From: Sva-07 sp035527095
Lineage (GTDB): Bacteria; Actinomycetota; Acidimicrobiia; Acidimicrobiales; Ilumatobacteraceae
Direction: 5' to 3'
Assembly: GCA_035527095.1 (NCBI GenBank)
Contig: DATLBC010000077.1
Coordinates: forward strand, 1-54,972
DNA length: 54,972 nucleotides
The notes under the pieces were generated by a model. The model saw only the letters and a list, made by a program, of their open reading frames with translations, had not been told where the DNA came from and ran no database searches. Position numbers and translations under genes: made by a program. Below are positions 10,551 to 18,773 of the stretch, piece after piece. The first letter of the stretch is position 1, and the number at the start of each line of letters is the position of its first letter.

Positions 10551-10593
10551 TAGGCTCGCGCGGGTGCCGACCGCTGTGAGTTCGACCCGTTGA
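10551..10593 (+). promoter_or_regulatory. Possible leaderless 9-codon uORF coupled to MFS gene
   Basis: TAGGCT at 10551-10556 lies seven bases before a GTG at 10564. That GTG opens a nine-codon frame ending in TGA at 10591-10593. The stop overlaps the TTG start of the MFS gene (10590) as TTGA. This could be a leader peptide that delivers ribosomes to the TTG. Alternatives are an annotation artefact or a small indel at the gene's 5' end. Confidence 0.35.
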
Positions 10594-11900
10594 GGTCGAC
10601 TCATCCGGGCGCGACCCAGCGGTACCGGATCTCCGATCGGTGGCCGTTCGATCCCGTCCGGGTTGGCCTCTACTACGGCTGGGTCGTGGTGGTGGTCGGC
10701 ACGATCGGCATGGTGGCGTCCGTGCCCGGTCAGACGGCCGGCGTCAGTGTGTTCACCGACGAGCTCACCGCCGCCACCGGTCTGACGCGGCTGCAGCTGT
10801 CGATTGCGTACTTGATCGGCACGGGTTCGAGCGGTTTACTGCTTCCTCGAGGTGGTCGAGCGATCGATCGGTACGGGTCTCGGGTCGTTGCGCTCGTCGC
10901 CACCGTTGGTCTTGCCGGCGTGCTGGTCGGATTCAGCTTCGTCGGTCCGATGAACCTCGCGGTCGGGATGGCGGTGATGAGCGTTGGCTTCGGCCTGCTC
11001 CGTTTCACCGGTCAGGGTCTGCTCACGCTGTCGTCACGCACCATGGTCGCACAGTGGTTCGATCGTCGACGTGGGTTGGTCACCTCGGTTGCCAACACGT
11101 TCGTCAGCTTCTCCTTCGCGGCCAGCCCTGCGCTCCTGCTGGCGCTGATCGACTTCGGGGGATTCCGCTCGGCCTGGCGGCTGCTCGCCGTCGGGCTCGT
11201 GCTCGCCGTCGGGTCCGTGGTGTTGTTGCTGTATCGGGAGAGCCCCGAGAGTTCGGGGCTGATGATCGACGGTGGCCTCGCGGAGCCGAGCCACGACGGA
11301 GCCCCGCCGCTCATCGGCACGGATGATGACCACACGCGTGGCCAGGCGGTCCGCGACCTCCGGTTCTGGGCGATCACGTTGCCGATCGCTGCCCTGAGCT
11401 CGACGGGCACGGCGCTGACCTTTCACATCGTCGACTTCGGGGCAGAGGTCGGACTGACCGATGACGAGGTGGTGCGCATCTTCGTGCCCATCGCCTTCGT
11501 CAGCATCCCCGCGACCCTCGTCGCCGGGTGGCTCGTCGATTTCGTCTCCCCGCTCAGGATCGCAGCCGTGATGAGCGTGGCCCAGATCGTGATGTACGCG
11601 ACCATCGCACGACTCGACACCCCCGTGTTCGCCGTGGTCGCGGTCGTTGCGTGGGGTGTGTCGCAGGGTTGTTTCGCTCCGCTGACCTCCGCCGCGATTC
11701 CCCGCTTGTTCGGGCGGCGCCATCTCGGTGAGATCGCCGGAGCGCAGATGAGCGCGCTCGTGATCGGCAGCGCGATCGGGCCGGCCTTCTTCGCGTTCGT
11801 GCAGTCGATCAGTGGGAGCTACGACGCTGCGCTGCGGTTGTCGATGATCGTGCCGGCGACCGGGCTGGTGCTCGTTGTGCTCTCCGAACGGTCCCGCTAG
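10590..11900 (+). CDS. Major facilitator superfamily transporter
   Basis: This 436-residue protein has about twelve hydrophobic helices in two halves, starting at GLYYGWVVVVVGTIGMVASVP. The loop after helix 2 carries RGGRAIDRYGSRVV, the MFS motif A (D-R-x-G-R-R) in variant form. The central loop (~residues 215-255) is polar and acidic. The resemblance is to the oxalate:formate antiporter / monocarboxylate-porter branch, but the substrate is not inferable. The start is uncertain. TTG 10590 is the only plausible start before the first helix, and it overlaps the stop of a possible short uORF. The next gene (engB) starts 55 bases downstream with its own Shine-Dalgarno sequence. Confidence 0.85.
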   Translation: MRSTHPGATQRYRISDRWPFDPVRVGLYYGWVVVVVGTIGMVASVPGQTAGVSVFTDELTAATGLTRLQLSIAYLIGTGSSGLLLPRGGRAIDRYGSRVVALVATVGLAGVLVGFSFVGPMNLAVGMAVMSVGFGLLRFTGQGLLTLSSRTMVAQWFDRRRGLVTSVANTFVSFSFAASPALLLALIDFGGFRSAWRLLAVGLVLAVGSVVLLLYRESPESSGLMIDGGLAEPSHDGAPPLIGTDDDHTRGQAVRDLRFWAITLPIAALSSTGTALTFHIVDFGAEVGLTDDEVVRIFVPIAFVSIPATLVAGWLVDFVSPLRIAAVMSVAQIVMYATIARLDTPVFAVVAVVAWGVSQGCFAPLTSAAIPRLFGRRHLGEIAGAQMSALVIGSAIGPAFFAFVQSISGSYDAALRLSMIVPATGLVLVVLSERSR

Positions 11901-11955
11901 CGACGATTCAGACGATGTCCGGTGGCGTTGGTCATCCGAATGCGAGGATGTCGTG

Positions 11956-12549
11956 ATGAGTGGTCCCCTGCGCCTGACGTTCGTGCAGTCGGCGAGCAGG
12001 GTGGATCAGCTTCCCGAGTCTCCCGCCGAGGTGGCCTTCGTCGGCCGCTCCAATGTCGGGAAGTCGTCGCTGGTCAACGCACTCGCAAATCGCAAACAGC
12101 TCGCGCGGGTGTCGAACACGCCTGGGCGCACGCAGTTGATCAACATGTTCGAGGTCGACAGTGCCCGTCCCGACACGGCCACGATGGTCGATCTTCCGGG
12201 CTACGGCTTCGCCAAGGCAGCCAAGAACATCACGCGCGACTGGCCCGAGATGATCGAGGGCTACCTGCTCGATCGCGAGAATCTGTCGATGGTGTTCGTG
12301 CTCGTCGACGGCGTGATCGGCCCGACGAAGCTCGATGAGCAGATGCTCGACTGGCTCCGTTACAACGGCGTCCCACACACGGTGGTCGCAACGAAGTTCG
12401 ACAAGGTGAAGTCGTCGAAGCGCGCGACGCGCAAGAAGGAGCTCGCCGCCGGCTGCCAACTCGATCAGGGCGACATCGTCTGGGTCAGCGCGTCGAAGGG
12501 CGACGGGATCGACGCGTTGCGTTCCCTCGTGCGGACCTGGGTCGGCTGA
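11956..12549 (+). CDS. engB: Ribosome-biogenesis GTPase EngB/YsxC
   Basis: This 197-residue TRAFAC GTPase is needed in other bacteria for maturation of the large ribosomal subunit. The nucleotide-binding motifs are in order: G1 GRSNVGKSS (30-38), the G2 region with TPGRTQ (55-60), G3 DLPGYGF (79-85), G4 TKFD (146-149, a TKxD variant of NKxD) and G5 SASKGDG. Length matches the family (~195-210). The ATG at 11956 has GAGG eight bases upstream; the frame is open 81 bases further back but without support. It lies just upstream of a fatty-acid synthase-type gene that has its own -10-like element. Confidence 0.95.
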   Translation: MSGPLRLTFVQSASRVDQLPESPAEVAFVGRSNVGKSSLVNALANRKQLARVSNTPGRTQLINMFEVDSARPDTATMVDLPGYGFAKAAKNITRDWPEMIEGYLLDRENLSMVFVLVDGVIGPTKLDEQMLDWLRYNGVPHTVVATKFDKVKSSKRATRKKELAAGCQLDQGDIVWVSASKGDGIDALRSLVRTWVG

Positions 12550-12555
12550 CTTCGT

Positions 12556-12561
12556 TAGCGT
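12556..12561 (+). promoter_or_regulatory. Putative -10 element for leaderless ketoacyl synthase gene
   Basis: TAGCGT ends seven bases before ATG 12569 in the 19-base gap after engB. There is no Shine-Dalgarno sequence in the gap. Confidence 0.6.
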
Positions 12562-12568
12562 CGGGCCC

Positions 12569-13705
12569 ATGCCGCTCGTCGAACTGCCGTCCGTCTCGAT
12601 CACCGGAACGGGGCTCTTCACCCCGCCGGAGTCGATCAGCAATGCAGAGCTCGCGGCGTCGCTGACCGAGGCCGTGCTGAAGTGGAATGCAGGGCACGCC
12701 GAGGAGATCGCCAGCGGTGACGCGGTCGAACGTGCGGTGCCCGACGAGGAATTCATCGTGAGAGCGTCAGGGATCGAGCGGCGCTACGTGATGGAGAAGT
12801 CGGGTGTGCTCGACCCCGCCCGGATGCGTCCCCGATTGGAGACCCGCAGCGAGGATCAGCTCGGGATCCAGGCCGAGATGTCGATGCCTGCGATCCACGA
12901 AGCACTGGCCCAGGCGGGTCGTGATCCGAGCGACGTCGATGCGGTGATCGTCGGATGCTCGAATCTGCAACGCGCCTACCCGGCGGTGGCCATCGAGATC
13001 CAAGATGCGCTCGGTGCTCAGGGCTGGGGCTACGACATGAACGTCGCGTGTTCGTCGGCCACGTTCTCGGTACAGGCCGCGGTCGACGCGCTGCGCAATG
13101 GCTCGGCCAACTGCGTCGTGGTCGTCAACCCGGAGATCACCTCCGGACACAACAACTTCGAGATGCGCGACTTCCACTTCATCTTCGGCGATGCATGTAC
13201 GGCCCTGGTGCTCGAACGCACCGCCGACACGTCCGCGCCCCACCACTGGGAGGTGCTTGGCACCAAGCTGGTCACCAAGTTCTCCAACAACATCCGCAAC
13301 GACTTCGGCTTCCTGAACTCCTCGGAGGTCGTCGAACGTGACCCGCAGGAACTCGTGTTTCGTCAGAACGGCCAGATGGTGTTCCGCGAGGTCTGCCCGA
13401 TGGTGGCTGAGCACATCAGCGGTCATCTCGCCCAGCTCGACCTGAGCGCGAACGACGTCCGCCGCTTCTGGTTGCATCAGGCGAACCTGAAGATGAACCA
13501 GCTGATCGCGAAGGGGGTGCTCGGTCGCCTTCCGACCGACGACGAGGCTCCGGTCATCCTCGACGAGTTCGCCAACACCAGCTCGGCCGGCTCGGTGATC
13601 GCCTTTCATCGCCACCGTGACGACCTCGTGTCGGGCGACATCGGTGTGCTCTGTTCGTTCGGCGCGGGCTACTCCGTCGGCAGCGTCATCGTCCGTCGCC
13701 GCTGA
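12569..13705 (+). CDS. Beta-ketoacyl-ACP synthase III family (FabH2-type)
   Basis: This 378-residue thiolase-fold condensing enzyme has a complete Cys-His-Asn triad: Cys161 in NVACSSATF, His302 in FWLHQANLKMN and Asn335 in DEFANTSSAG. Length and internal segments (RYVMEKSGVLDPARM, CSNLQRAYPAVAIEIQ) resemble the Pseudomonas PA3286-type synthase rather than the ~320-residue housekeeping FabH. From memory, PA3286 condenses medium-chain acyl-CoA from beta-oxidation with malonyl-ACP, shunting degradation products back into fatty-acid synthesis. The function here is inferred from that resemblance. The gene is monocistronic, with a -10-like TAGCGT just upstream and a long palindrome 13 bases after its stop. 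Confidence 0.9.
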   Translation: MPLVELPSVSITGTGLFTPPESISNAELAASLTEAVLKWNAGHAEEIASGDAVERAVPDEEFIVRASGIERRYVMEKSGVLDPARMRPRLETRSEDQLGIQAEMSMPAIHEALAQAGRDPSDVDAVIVGCSNLQRAYPAVAIEIQDALGAQGWGYDMNVACSSATFSVQAAVDALRNGSANCVVVVNPEITSGHNNFEMRDFHFIFGDACTALVLERTADTSAPHHWEVLGTKLVTKFSNNIRNDFGFLNSSEVVERDPQELVFRQNGQMVFREVCPMVAEHISGHLAQLDLSANDVRRFWLHQANLKMNQLIAKGVLGRLPTDDEAPVILDEFANTSSAGSVIAFHRHRDDLVSGDIGVLCSFGAGYSVGSVIVRRR

Positions 13706-13718
13706 CACCAGGCATTCC

Positions 13719-13770
13719 CGTTTGCGTCGAGGTCTCGGTGGAGCGTCCCACCGAAACCTCGACGCAAACG
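13719..13770 (+). repeat. Long palindromic repeat, family A copy 1
   Basis: Two 23-base arms (13719-13741 and 13748-13770) pair with one mismatch around a six-base loop. The outer arms read CGTTTGCGTCGAGG and CCTCGACGCAAACG. RNA from it would form a very stable hairpin, so it may also terminate the upstream synthase transcript. There is no T-tract after it. Three relatives occur at 20184, 26438 and 29881. Confidence 0.85.
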
Positions 13771-13808
13771 TGGGGTTGGCGGTGGGGGTGAGTGCTTCAC
13801 TGGGTGCC

Positions 13809-14567
13809 ATGACTTTCCGCGTCGGGGTTCAACTTCATCCGCAGGCCACCTCGTACATGGAGATTCGCGATGCGTGGCGGCGCGCGGAGTCGTTGGGCGT
13901 CGACTCGATCTGGACGTGGGACCACTTCTTCCCGTTGTACGGAGAACCCGACGCAGGCCATTTCGAGGGGTGGACGATTCTCGCGGCGATGGCCGCCGAC
14001 ACCGAGCGGGCCAAGTTGGGAATGCTCGTGACGTGCAACAGCTACCGCAACCCGGAACTGCTCGCGGATATGGCGCGCACCGCCGATCACGTGTCAGGAG
14101 GCCGGATGTACCTCGGTATCGGCGCCGGGTGGTTCGAGCGCGACTACACCGAGTACGGCTACGAGTTCGGCACAGCGATCAGTCGACTGCACAAGCTCCG
14201 AAACGACCTGCCCCGTCTGAAGGAACGTCTCGCCAAGTTGAACCCCGCTCCGGTCGGCTCGCTGCCGATCCTCGTGGGCGGCTCGGGCGAGAAGGTCACG
14301 CTGAAACTGACCGCCGAGCATGCCGATGCGTGGAACTCGTTCGGTCCTCCGGAGACGTTCGCTCACAAGAACGCGGTGCTCGATCGGTGGTGTGACGAGA
14401 TCGGTCGCGAGCGATCCGAGATCGAACGCACCGTGTTGATCTCCGTCGAGGACGTGTCGATCGCCGATGAGTACCTCGAAGCCGGCGCGACGCACCTGAT
14501 CGTGATGACTGGTCATCCCTTCGATCTCGCCCCGATCGAAACGCTGATGGCGCGTCGCGACGCCTGA
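13809..14567 (+). CDS. LLM-class (probably F420-dependent) oxidoreductase
   Basis: This 252-residue luciferase-like monooxygenase fold protein begins FRVGVQLHPQATSYMEI. Family-typical segments are IWTWDHFFP near residue 37-45, GMLVTCNSYRNPELLADMARTADHVSGGRMYLGIGAGWFERDY split across two strands, and ILVGGSGEKVTLKL. In actinobacteria most such proteins use coenzyme F420; cofactor use here is inferred. It is shorter than the common ~330-residue form, mainly in the insert region and C-terminus. The substrate is unknown. ATG 13809 follows the family A palindrome. The gene is convergent with the TetR gene. Confidence 0.88.
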   Translation: MTFRVGVQLHPQATSYMEIRDAWRRAESLGVDSIWTWDHFFPLYGEPDAGHFEGWTILAAMAADTERAKLGMLVTCNSYRNPELLADMARTADHVSGGRMYLGIGAGWFERDYTEYGYEFGTAISRLHKLRNDLPRLKERLAKLNPAPVGSLPILVGGSGEKVTLKLTAEHADAWNSFGPPETFAHKNAVLDRWCDEIGRERSEIERTVLISVEDVSIADEYLEAGATHLIVMTGHPFDLAPIETLMARRDA

Positions 14568-14599
14568 ACGGTCGATCGGGACCGCAGGGCTGGGCCGCG

Positions 14600-15190
14600 T
14601 CAGCGCGGAGCGTTGGCGCTGATGAAGTCGTCGATCACCTGATCGGCGGCGTCGTTGTCGAAGACGATGCTCGACATGAACCGCATGAACAAGAAACTGC
14701 CGACGATCGATGCCAGGCTGCGCTCGGCATCGACGGAGGGTCGAAGTTCACCCGACGAGATCGCCGTGGCGACGATTCGTGCGAAGACCTCGGCGAACTC
14801 GGTGAGGAACTCGTCGCGCACTGTGACGACCTCGGGGTCGTGGAGCGCCCGCTGCATCATGGTGGCGATCATGGTTGCCCGCTGATCGTCGGCGAGATCG
14901 GTGATGAGCGGAGCCAGCACCGTTCGTAGGTCGGCGCGTAACGCACCCGTGAGATCCTCGATGGCCGGCTTGTGATTACGGATCGAGTCGATCGCGGTTC
15001 GGAGCAGGTCTTCGCGCGAGGTCCAATGGTTGTACACGGTGCTGCGACTGACGTTGGCGGCGGCCGCCACGTTGGCGTGGGTGACGGCTCCTGGACCATC
15101 GTTCATCATCAGCGACGCCGCCGCATCGATGACCGCCGCCCGCGTGCGTTCGACACGGGGGTCCTCGTGTCGTGATGCGTTGCTCGGCAT
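14600..15190 (-). CDS. TetR-family transcriptional regulator (likely of the MMPL gene)
   Basis: This 196-residue regulator has an N-terminal TetR helix-turn-helix (about residues 15-60). It shows VERTRAAVIDAAASLM, GPGAVTHANVAAAANVSRSTVYNHW and a variable C-terminal ligand/dimer domain. The gene is divergent from the MMPL transporter with 99 bases between the starts. That gap holds a perfect TTGGACA-gaa-TGTCCAA inverted repeat and an extra TTGGACA half-site, the expected arrangement for a TetR protein repressing itself and an exporter. ATG 15190 is the start; the much longer open frame upstream runs antisense through the MMPL gene and is rejected. Confidence 0.92.
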   Translation of the reverse strand: MPSNASRHEDPRVERTRAAVIDAAASLMMNDGPGAVTHANVAAAANVSRSTVYNHWTSREDLLRTAIDSIRNHKPAIEDLTGALRADLRTVLAPLITDLADDQRATMIATMMQRALHDPEVVTVRDEFLTEFAEVFARIVATAISSGELRPSVDAERSLASIVGSFLFMRFMSSIVFDNDAADQVIDDFISANAPR

Positions 15191-15223
15191 GATCGTTCGC
15201 TGTTCGTTCGTGGTTCGGCCGGT

Positions 15224-15287
15224 GTGTCGTTGGACACGTCTCCGATATTTGCTTGCGAACACCAAGTCTATTGGACAGAATGTCCAA
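15224..15287 (+). promoter_or_regulatory. TetR operator and MMPL promoter region
   Basis: The inverted repeat TTGGACAGAATGTCCAA occupies 15271-15287, three bases before ATG 15290. A second site, GTGTCGTTGGACAC (15224-15237), carries the same TTGGACA half-site. A candidate promoter is TTGCGA (15253-15258), 17 bases, CAGAAT (15276-15281); its -10 lies inside the operator, so binding would block transcription directly. The -10/-35 assignment is weaker than the palindrome. Confidence 0.7.
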
Positions 15288-15289
15288 CA

Positions 15290-17731
15290 ATGACCATCAC
15301 GTCGACTCCCCCCATCGACGCCACCGACTCCGACTCGGACGCGCCACCGCCACCATCGCCCTCTGCGTGGGGCCGTCTCGGCAGCTTCGGTTTCCGTCGC
15401 CGCTGGTTCGTGCTCGGAGCGTGGATCACCGCGCTCGTCACCGTCTTCGTGCTCGTCGGCGTCGTCGGCGCGTCGAGTGACAGCTCGTTCTCGATCCCCG
15501 ACTCCGAGTCGAAGAGCGGATTCGACACCCTCGACGAGTACTTCGGCGGCGCCGGCAGTGGCCGATCGGGAACGATCATCTTCCGCGCCGAGCAAGGTGT
15601 CGACGATCCTGAAGTGGTCGCGGCCATGACCGAACTCTTCGACGAGGTCGCGGCCGTCGAGGGCGTCACGTTGACCAGTCCGTTCACTCCCGCCGGGGCG
15701 GCGTTGGGCCTGACCGCGACCGAGGGCCCCCTCGCCGGGCAGGTCGCTTATGCACAGGTCGATCTCTCCGCCAACCTCAGTGAGACCCAGACCGGTGAGA
15801 TCGGTGCCGAGATCGCCGACCTGAAACCGACCGACATCGAGGGCCTCCAGGTCGAGGTCGGTGGCCAGGCGCTCGGCGAGTTCGAGCCGCCGGAGTCCGA
15901 ACTGATCGGCCTCGGCTTCGCCATCATCATCCTGATCCTGTCGTTCGGTTCCGTGTTGGCGATGGGCCTGCCGATCGGCGTGGCGCTGTTCGGCGTCGGT
16001 ATCGGTGCCGCTCTGATCACGTTGCTGTCCAACGTCATCTCGGTGCCCGACTTCGCGGTGACGTTGGGCGCGATGATCGGCATCGGCGTCGGCATCGACT
16101 ACGCCCTCTTCATCGTCACCCGCTACCGCGAAGGACTGAAGGCGGGTCTCGATCCCGAGCAGGCGACCGTCGTGGCGCTCGACACCGCCGGGCGTGCCGT
16201 CGTGTTCGCCGGATTCACGGTCGTGATCTCGCTGCTCGGCATGTTCATCATGGGCCTGGCCTTCATCAACGGCCTTGCGACCGGCGCTGCGATCACCGTG
16301 CTCGTCACGATGATTGCCTCGATCACCCTGCTGCCCGCACTGCTCGGCTTCGCCCAGCGAAAGGTCGAAGTCACGCGCTGGCGCGGCGTCATCGCCGCCG
16401 GACTGGTCGCACTGACACTGGTCGGCGTCGGTCTCAGCATCCAACCGCTGCTCGTCGGACTTCCGCTCGCGATCATCGTGATGCTCGCCTCGTTCGCCAT
16501 CGCGCCGCTGCGCAAGGAGTTGCCGCCGCGCAAGGAGAAGCCGCTGCGTCAGACCTGGGCGTACAAGTGGAGCCGGTTCGTGCAGCACCGTCCGTGGCCG
16601 ATCGCGATCGCGACCACGGTCTTCCTGCTGCTGTTGGCGCTTCCCGTCCTGGGGCTGCGTCTGGGCTTCTCCGACGAGAGCAATTTCGCCGAGGGCACCA
16701 CGACACGCGAGGCGTACGACCTCACCAGCGAAGCGTTCGGGCCCGGCACCAATGGCCCATTGCTGTTGACCGCCGAGGTGTCGTCGCCTGAGGACTTCCG
16801 GGTGGTTGCCGAGCTGTCGACCACGTTGCAGGCGACCGAAGGCGTCGCCGACGTCGTTGGTCCGATCCCGAACACCGGCGATCCGGCGACCGCCGAAGCC
16901 GCGATCATCCGGTTGACCCCCACAACCGGCCCGCAGGACGAGGCCACTGCCGATCTGGTGAACTCGCTCCGCGATGACGTCGTCCCGTCGGTCACCGGCG
17001 GCACCGAGGTGGTCGTCAATGTCTCGGGGGCTGTGGCGGCGAACATCGACTTCAGTTCGTATCTGGCGAAGCGGATACCGATCTTCTTCGTCGCGGTGCT
17101 CTCGCTGTCGTTCCTGCTGTTGATGATGGTGTTCCGCTCGGTCCTGGTGCCGCTCAAGGCGGTCATCATGAACATGCTGTCGATCGGCGGCGCCTACGGC
17201 ATCGTGGTCGCCGTCTTCGGCTGGGGTTGGGGCGCATCGGTCTTCAACACCGCTGGCGGGCCGATCGAGCCGTTCCTGCCGATGATGATGTTCGCCATCG
17301 TGTTCGGTCTGTCGATGGACTACGAGGTCTTCCTGCTGTCACGTGTCAAGGAGGAGTTCGATCGAACGGGCGACCCGAAGGGCTCGGTGGCCGACGGTCT
17401 CGCCGCGACTGCCCGCGTGATCACCGCTGCCGCGGCGATCATGATCGTGGTGTTCGCGGGTTTCGTGCTCGAGGACAACCGCATCATCAAGATGTTCGGC
17501 CTCGGCCTCGCTTCGGCGGTCTTCCTCGATGCGACGTTCGTCCGCATGCTGTTGGTGCCCGCCACGATGGAGTTGCTCGGTGCCAGGAACTGGTGGTTGC
17601 CGAAGTGGCTCGATCGCATCCTGCCGACCCTCAACGTCGAAGGCGGCACGCACACCAGCGCCATCGCTCTCGCCCACGAGGAAGAGGAGCGCGAGAAGGC
17701 CGAGCGCGATCAGCAACTCGTCGACGCGTGA
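15290..17731 (+). CDS. MMPL-family RND-type transporter
   Basis: This 813-residue membrane protein has the duplicated RND architecture: one helix, a ~130-residue extracytoplasmic domain, five to six helices, a cytosolic loop, then the same pattern again. Proton-relay motifs appear in both halves: GVGIDYALFIVTRYREGL (first half, Asp-Tyr pair) and FGLSMDYEVFLLSRVKEEF (second half). MMPL proteins export lipids, siderophores or drugs using proton motive force. An Ala/Pro/Asp-rich N-terminus and a basic/acidic C-terminal tail are cytosolic. The ATG at 15290 is immediately downstream of the TetR-type operator; an in-frame upstream start at 15224 lies inside that operator region and is rejected. Regulation by the divergent TetR protein is likely, so the transporter is probably ligand-induced. 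Confidence 0.94.
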   Translation: MTITSTPPIDATDSDSDAPPPPSPSAWGRLGSFGFRRRWFVLGAWITALVTVFVLVGVVGASSDSSFSIPDSESKSGFDTLDEYFGGAGSGRSGTIIFRAEQGVDDPEVVAAMTELFDEVAAVEGVTLTSPFTPAGAALGLTATEGPLAGQVAYAQVDLSANLSETQTGEIGAEIADLKPTDIEGLQVEVGGQALGEFEPPESELIGLGFAIIILILSFGSVLAMGLPIGVALFGVGIGAALITLLSNVISVPDFAVTLGAMIGIGVGIDYALFIVTRYREGLKAGLDPEQATVVALDTAGRAVVFAGFTVVISLLGMFIMGLAFINGLATGAAITVLVTMIASITLLPALLGFAQRKVEVTRWRGVIAAGLVALTLVGVGLSIQPLLVGLPLAIIVMLASFAIAPLRKELPPRKEKPLRQTWAYKWSRFVQHRPWPIAIATTVFLLLLALPVLGLRLGFSDESNFAEGTTTREAYDLTSEAFGPGTNGPLLLTAEVSSPEDFRVVAELSTTLQATEGVADVVGPIPNTGDPATAEAAIIRLTPTTGPQDEATADLVNSLRDDVVPSVTGGTEVVVNVSGAVAANIDFSSYLAKRIPIFFVAVLSLSFLLLMMVFRSVLVPLKAVIMNMLSIGGAYGIVVAVFGWGWGASVFNTAGGPIEPFLPMMMFAIVFGLSMDYEVFLLSRVKEEFDRTGDPKGSVADGLAATARVITAAAAIMIVVFAGFVLEDNRIIKMFGLGLASAVFLDATFVRMLLVPATMELLGARNWWLPKWLDRILPTLNVEGGTHTSAIALAHEEEEREKAERDQQLVDA

Positions 17732-17739
17732 GTTCTGCA

Positions 17740-17762
17740 GGGTCAGACCCGTGTCGTCATCG
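17740..17762 (+). repeat. GGGTCAGACCC repeat, family B copy 1
   Basis: GGGTCAGACCC (17740-17750), followed by GTGTCGTCATCG, lies just after the MMPL stop. The same core and similar flank occur at 29073 and, inverted, at 32653-32693. Confidence 0.55.
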
Positions 17763-17832
17763 CAGTTCTTTCCGAATCGGGAACGGTCGGAGAACGAACG
17801 CGGATCGGTGCCCTGTCACGCGATGAAGTCCC

Positions 17833-17838
17833 TACGTT
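17833..17838 (+). promoter_or_regulatory. Putative -10 element for leaderless DM13 gene
   Basis: TACGTT ends seven bases before ATG 17846. No Shine-Dalgarno sequence is visible. Confidence 0.55.
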
Positions 17839-17845
17839 TGACGCC

Positions 17846-18496
17846 ATGAGTTGGATTCGACGCAATCTCAAGATCGTGCTGCCGGTGGCGGCGGTGGCCC
17901 TCGTGGGAGTTGCCGTCCTCGCGTTCGGTGTCTTCGGCGTCCACACGCTCTTCATCGACGACAAGGTCGACGAAGCGGGCCCGGTCTTCGACTCTGGCAC
18001 CACGGCGAGCGATGTCGCCGCCGACGAACCGGCAACGACCGACGTCCCGTTGTCGACCGAGGCGACCGAGGTGCAGGAAACGAGCGACGAAGCCCCTGCT
18101 GCCCCGCCCGTCGCGACGGTCCCCCCGGTCACCGCGCCGCCGACTCCGCAGATCGTCACGATCGCCGACGGCTCGTTCATCCCCCGCGGTCGGTACAGCG
18201 GCGAGGGCGACGCGCTGGTGTTGAACGACGGCAGCGCTCAGCGGTTCCTTCGCTTCGAGAACTTCTCGACCGACAACGGGCCAGACCTGCGCGTGTACCT
18301 GTCGGCGTCGGACGCCAACGGTGACAGCGGCGCATTCGACGACGACTTCATCGACCTCGGCGTGCTCAAGGGCAACATCGGCGACCAGAACTACGAGATC
18401 CCGCCCGAGGTCGACCTGTCGGTCTACGACACCGTCGTCGTGTGGTGTGTCCGCTTCTCGACCCCGTTCACCGCCGCCGACCTGGTCGCTGCCTAA
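17846..18496 (+). CDS. Membrane-anchored DM13-domain protein
   Basis: A 216-residue protein with a basic N-terminus, one hydrophobic helix (IVLPVAAVALVGVAVLAFGVFG, ~residues 10-32), a Thr/Pro/Ala-rich linker (~45-108) and a C-terminal DM13 domain. The domain shows GSFIPRGRYSGEGDALVL, RFENFSTDNGPDLRVYLS, LGVLKGNIGDQNYEIP and the conserved Cys in VVVWCVRFSTPF. DM13 domains have been proposed to act in extracellular electron transfer or redox chemistry. The linker and orientation suggest an exposed, membrane-tethered domain. The gene stands alone between the MMPL gene and a decayed region. Confidence 0.85.
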   Translation: MSWIRRNLKIVLPVAAVALVGVAVLAFGVFGVHTLFIDDKVDEAGPVFDSGTTASDVAADEPATTDVPLSTEATEVQETSDEAPAAPPVATVPPVTAPPTPQIVTIADGSFIPRGRYSGEGDALVLNDGSAQRFLRFENFSTDNGPDLRVYLSASDANGDSGAFDDDFIDLGVLKGNIGDQNYEIPPEVDLSVYDTVVVWCVRFSTPFTAADLVAA

Positions 18497-18614
18497 TCCG
18501 GCCTAATCCAGCGACGCCGAGGACACCGGGGCCGTCCGGTGGCCTCCGTCTGCAGTCGGCGGTCGTGCAACCTGCTCGGCCTGGTCGGCTCGTCGACTCC
18601 TGCGGTGGCGTTCG

Positions 18615-18756
18615 GTGAGCCTGGTCGTCACGGGAGCACTGTGGATCGGCGCGGTCCTCGGTGTGGCCATCGGGCCGCTCGTGTTCGCCGTGGTCGGTTG
18701 CGATCACGGCCATGCTCGTCGGGGCGTCCTTGGTCCTCGCCGCCGTCCAGAGTTGA
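18615..18756 (+). pseudogene. Frameshifted two-helix transporter remnant
   Basis: One frame reads SLVVTGALWIGAVLGVAIGPL (hydrophobic, transporter-like), then the hydrophobic reading continues in the next frame as WSVAITAMLVGASLVLAAVQS and stops at 18756. Joining the two with a one-base shift near 18690 gives the last two helices of a transporter such as an MFS protein. No start or upstream part is present. The rest of the 18497-18773 gap shows nothing else recognisable. Confidence 0.3.
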
Positions 18757-18773
18757 CGGGGGCGACCGCCCGG

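Noticed and set aside
13719..13770. Palindrome as a simple rho-independent terminator
   Set aside because: No T-tract follows and relatives of it occur between divergent genes, so a general terminator role is not supported, though local termination remains possible.
14600..16588. 662-codon minus-strand open frame antisense to the MMPL gene
   Set aside because: Only its first ~196 residues (from 15190) show TetR similarity. The upstream part is low-complexity, Asp/Arg/Gly-rich and opposite a clear transporter; it is a GC-bias shadow.
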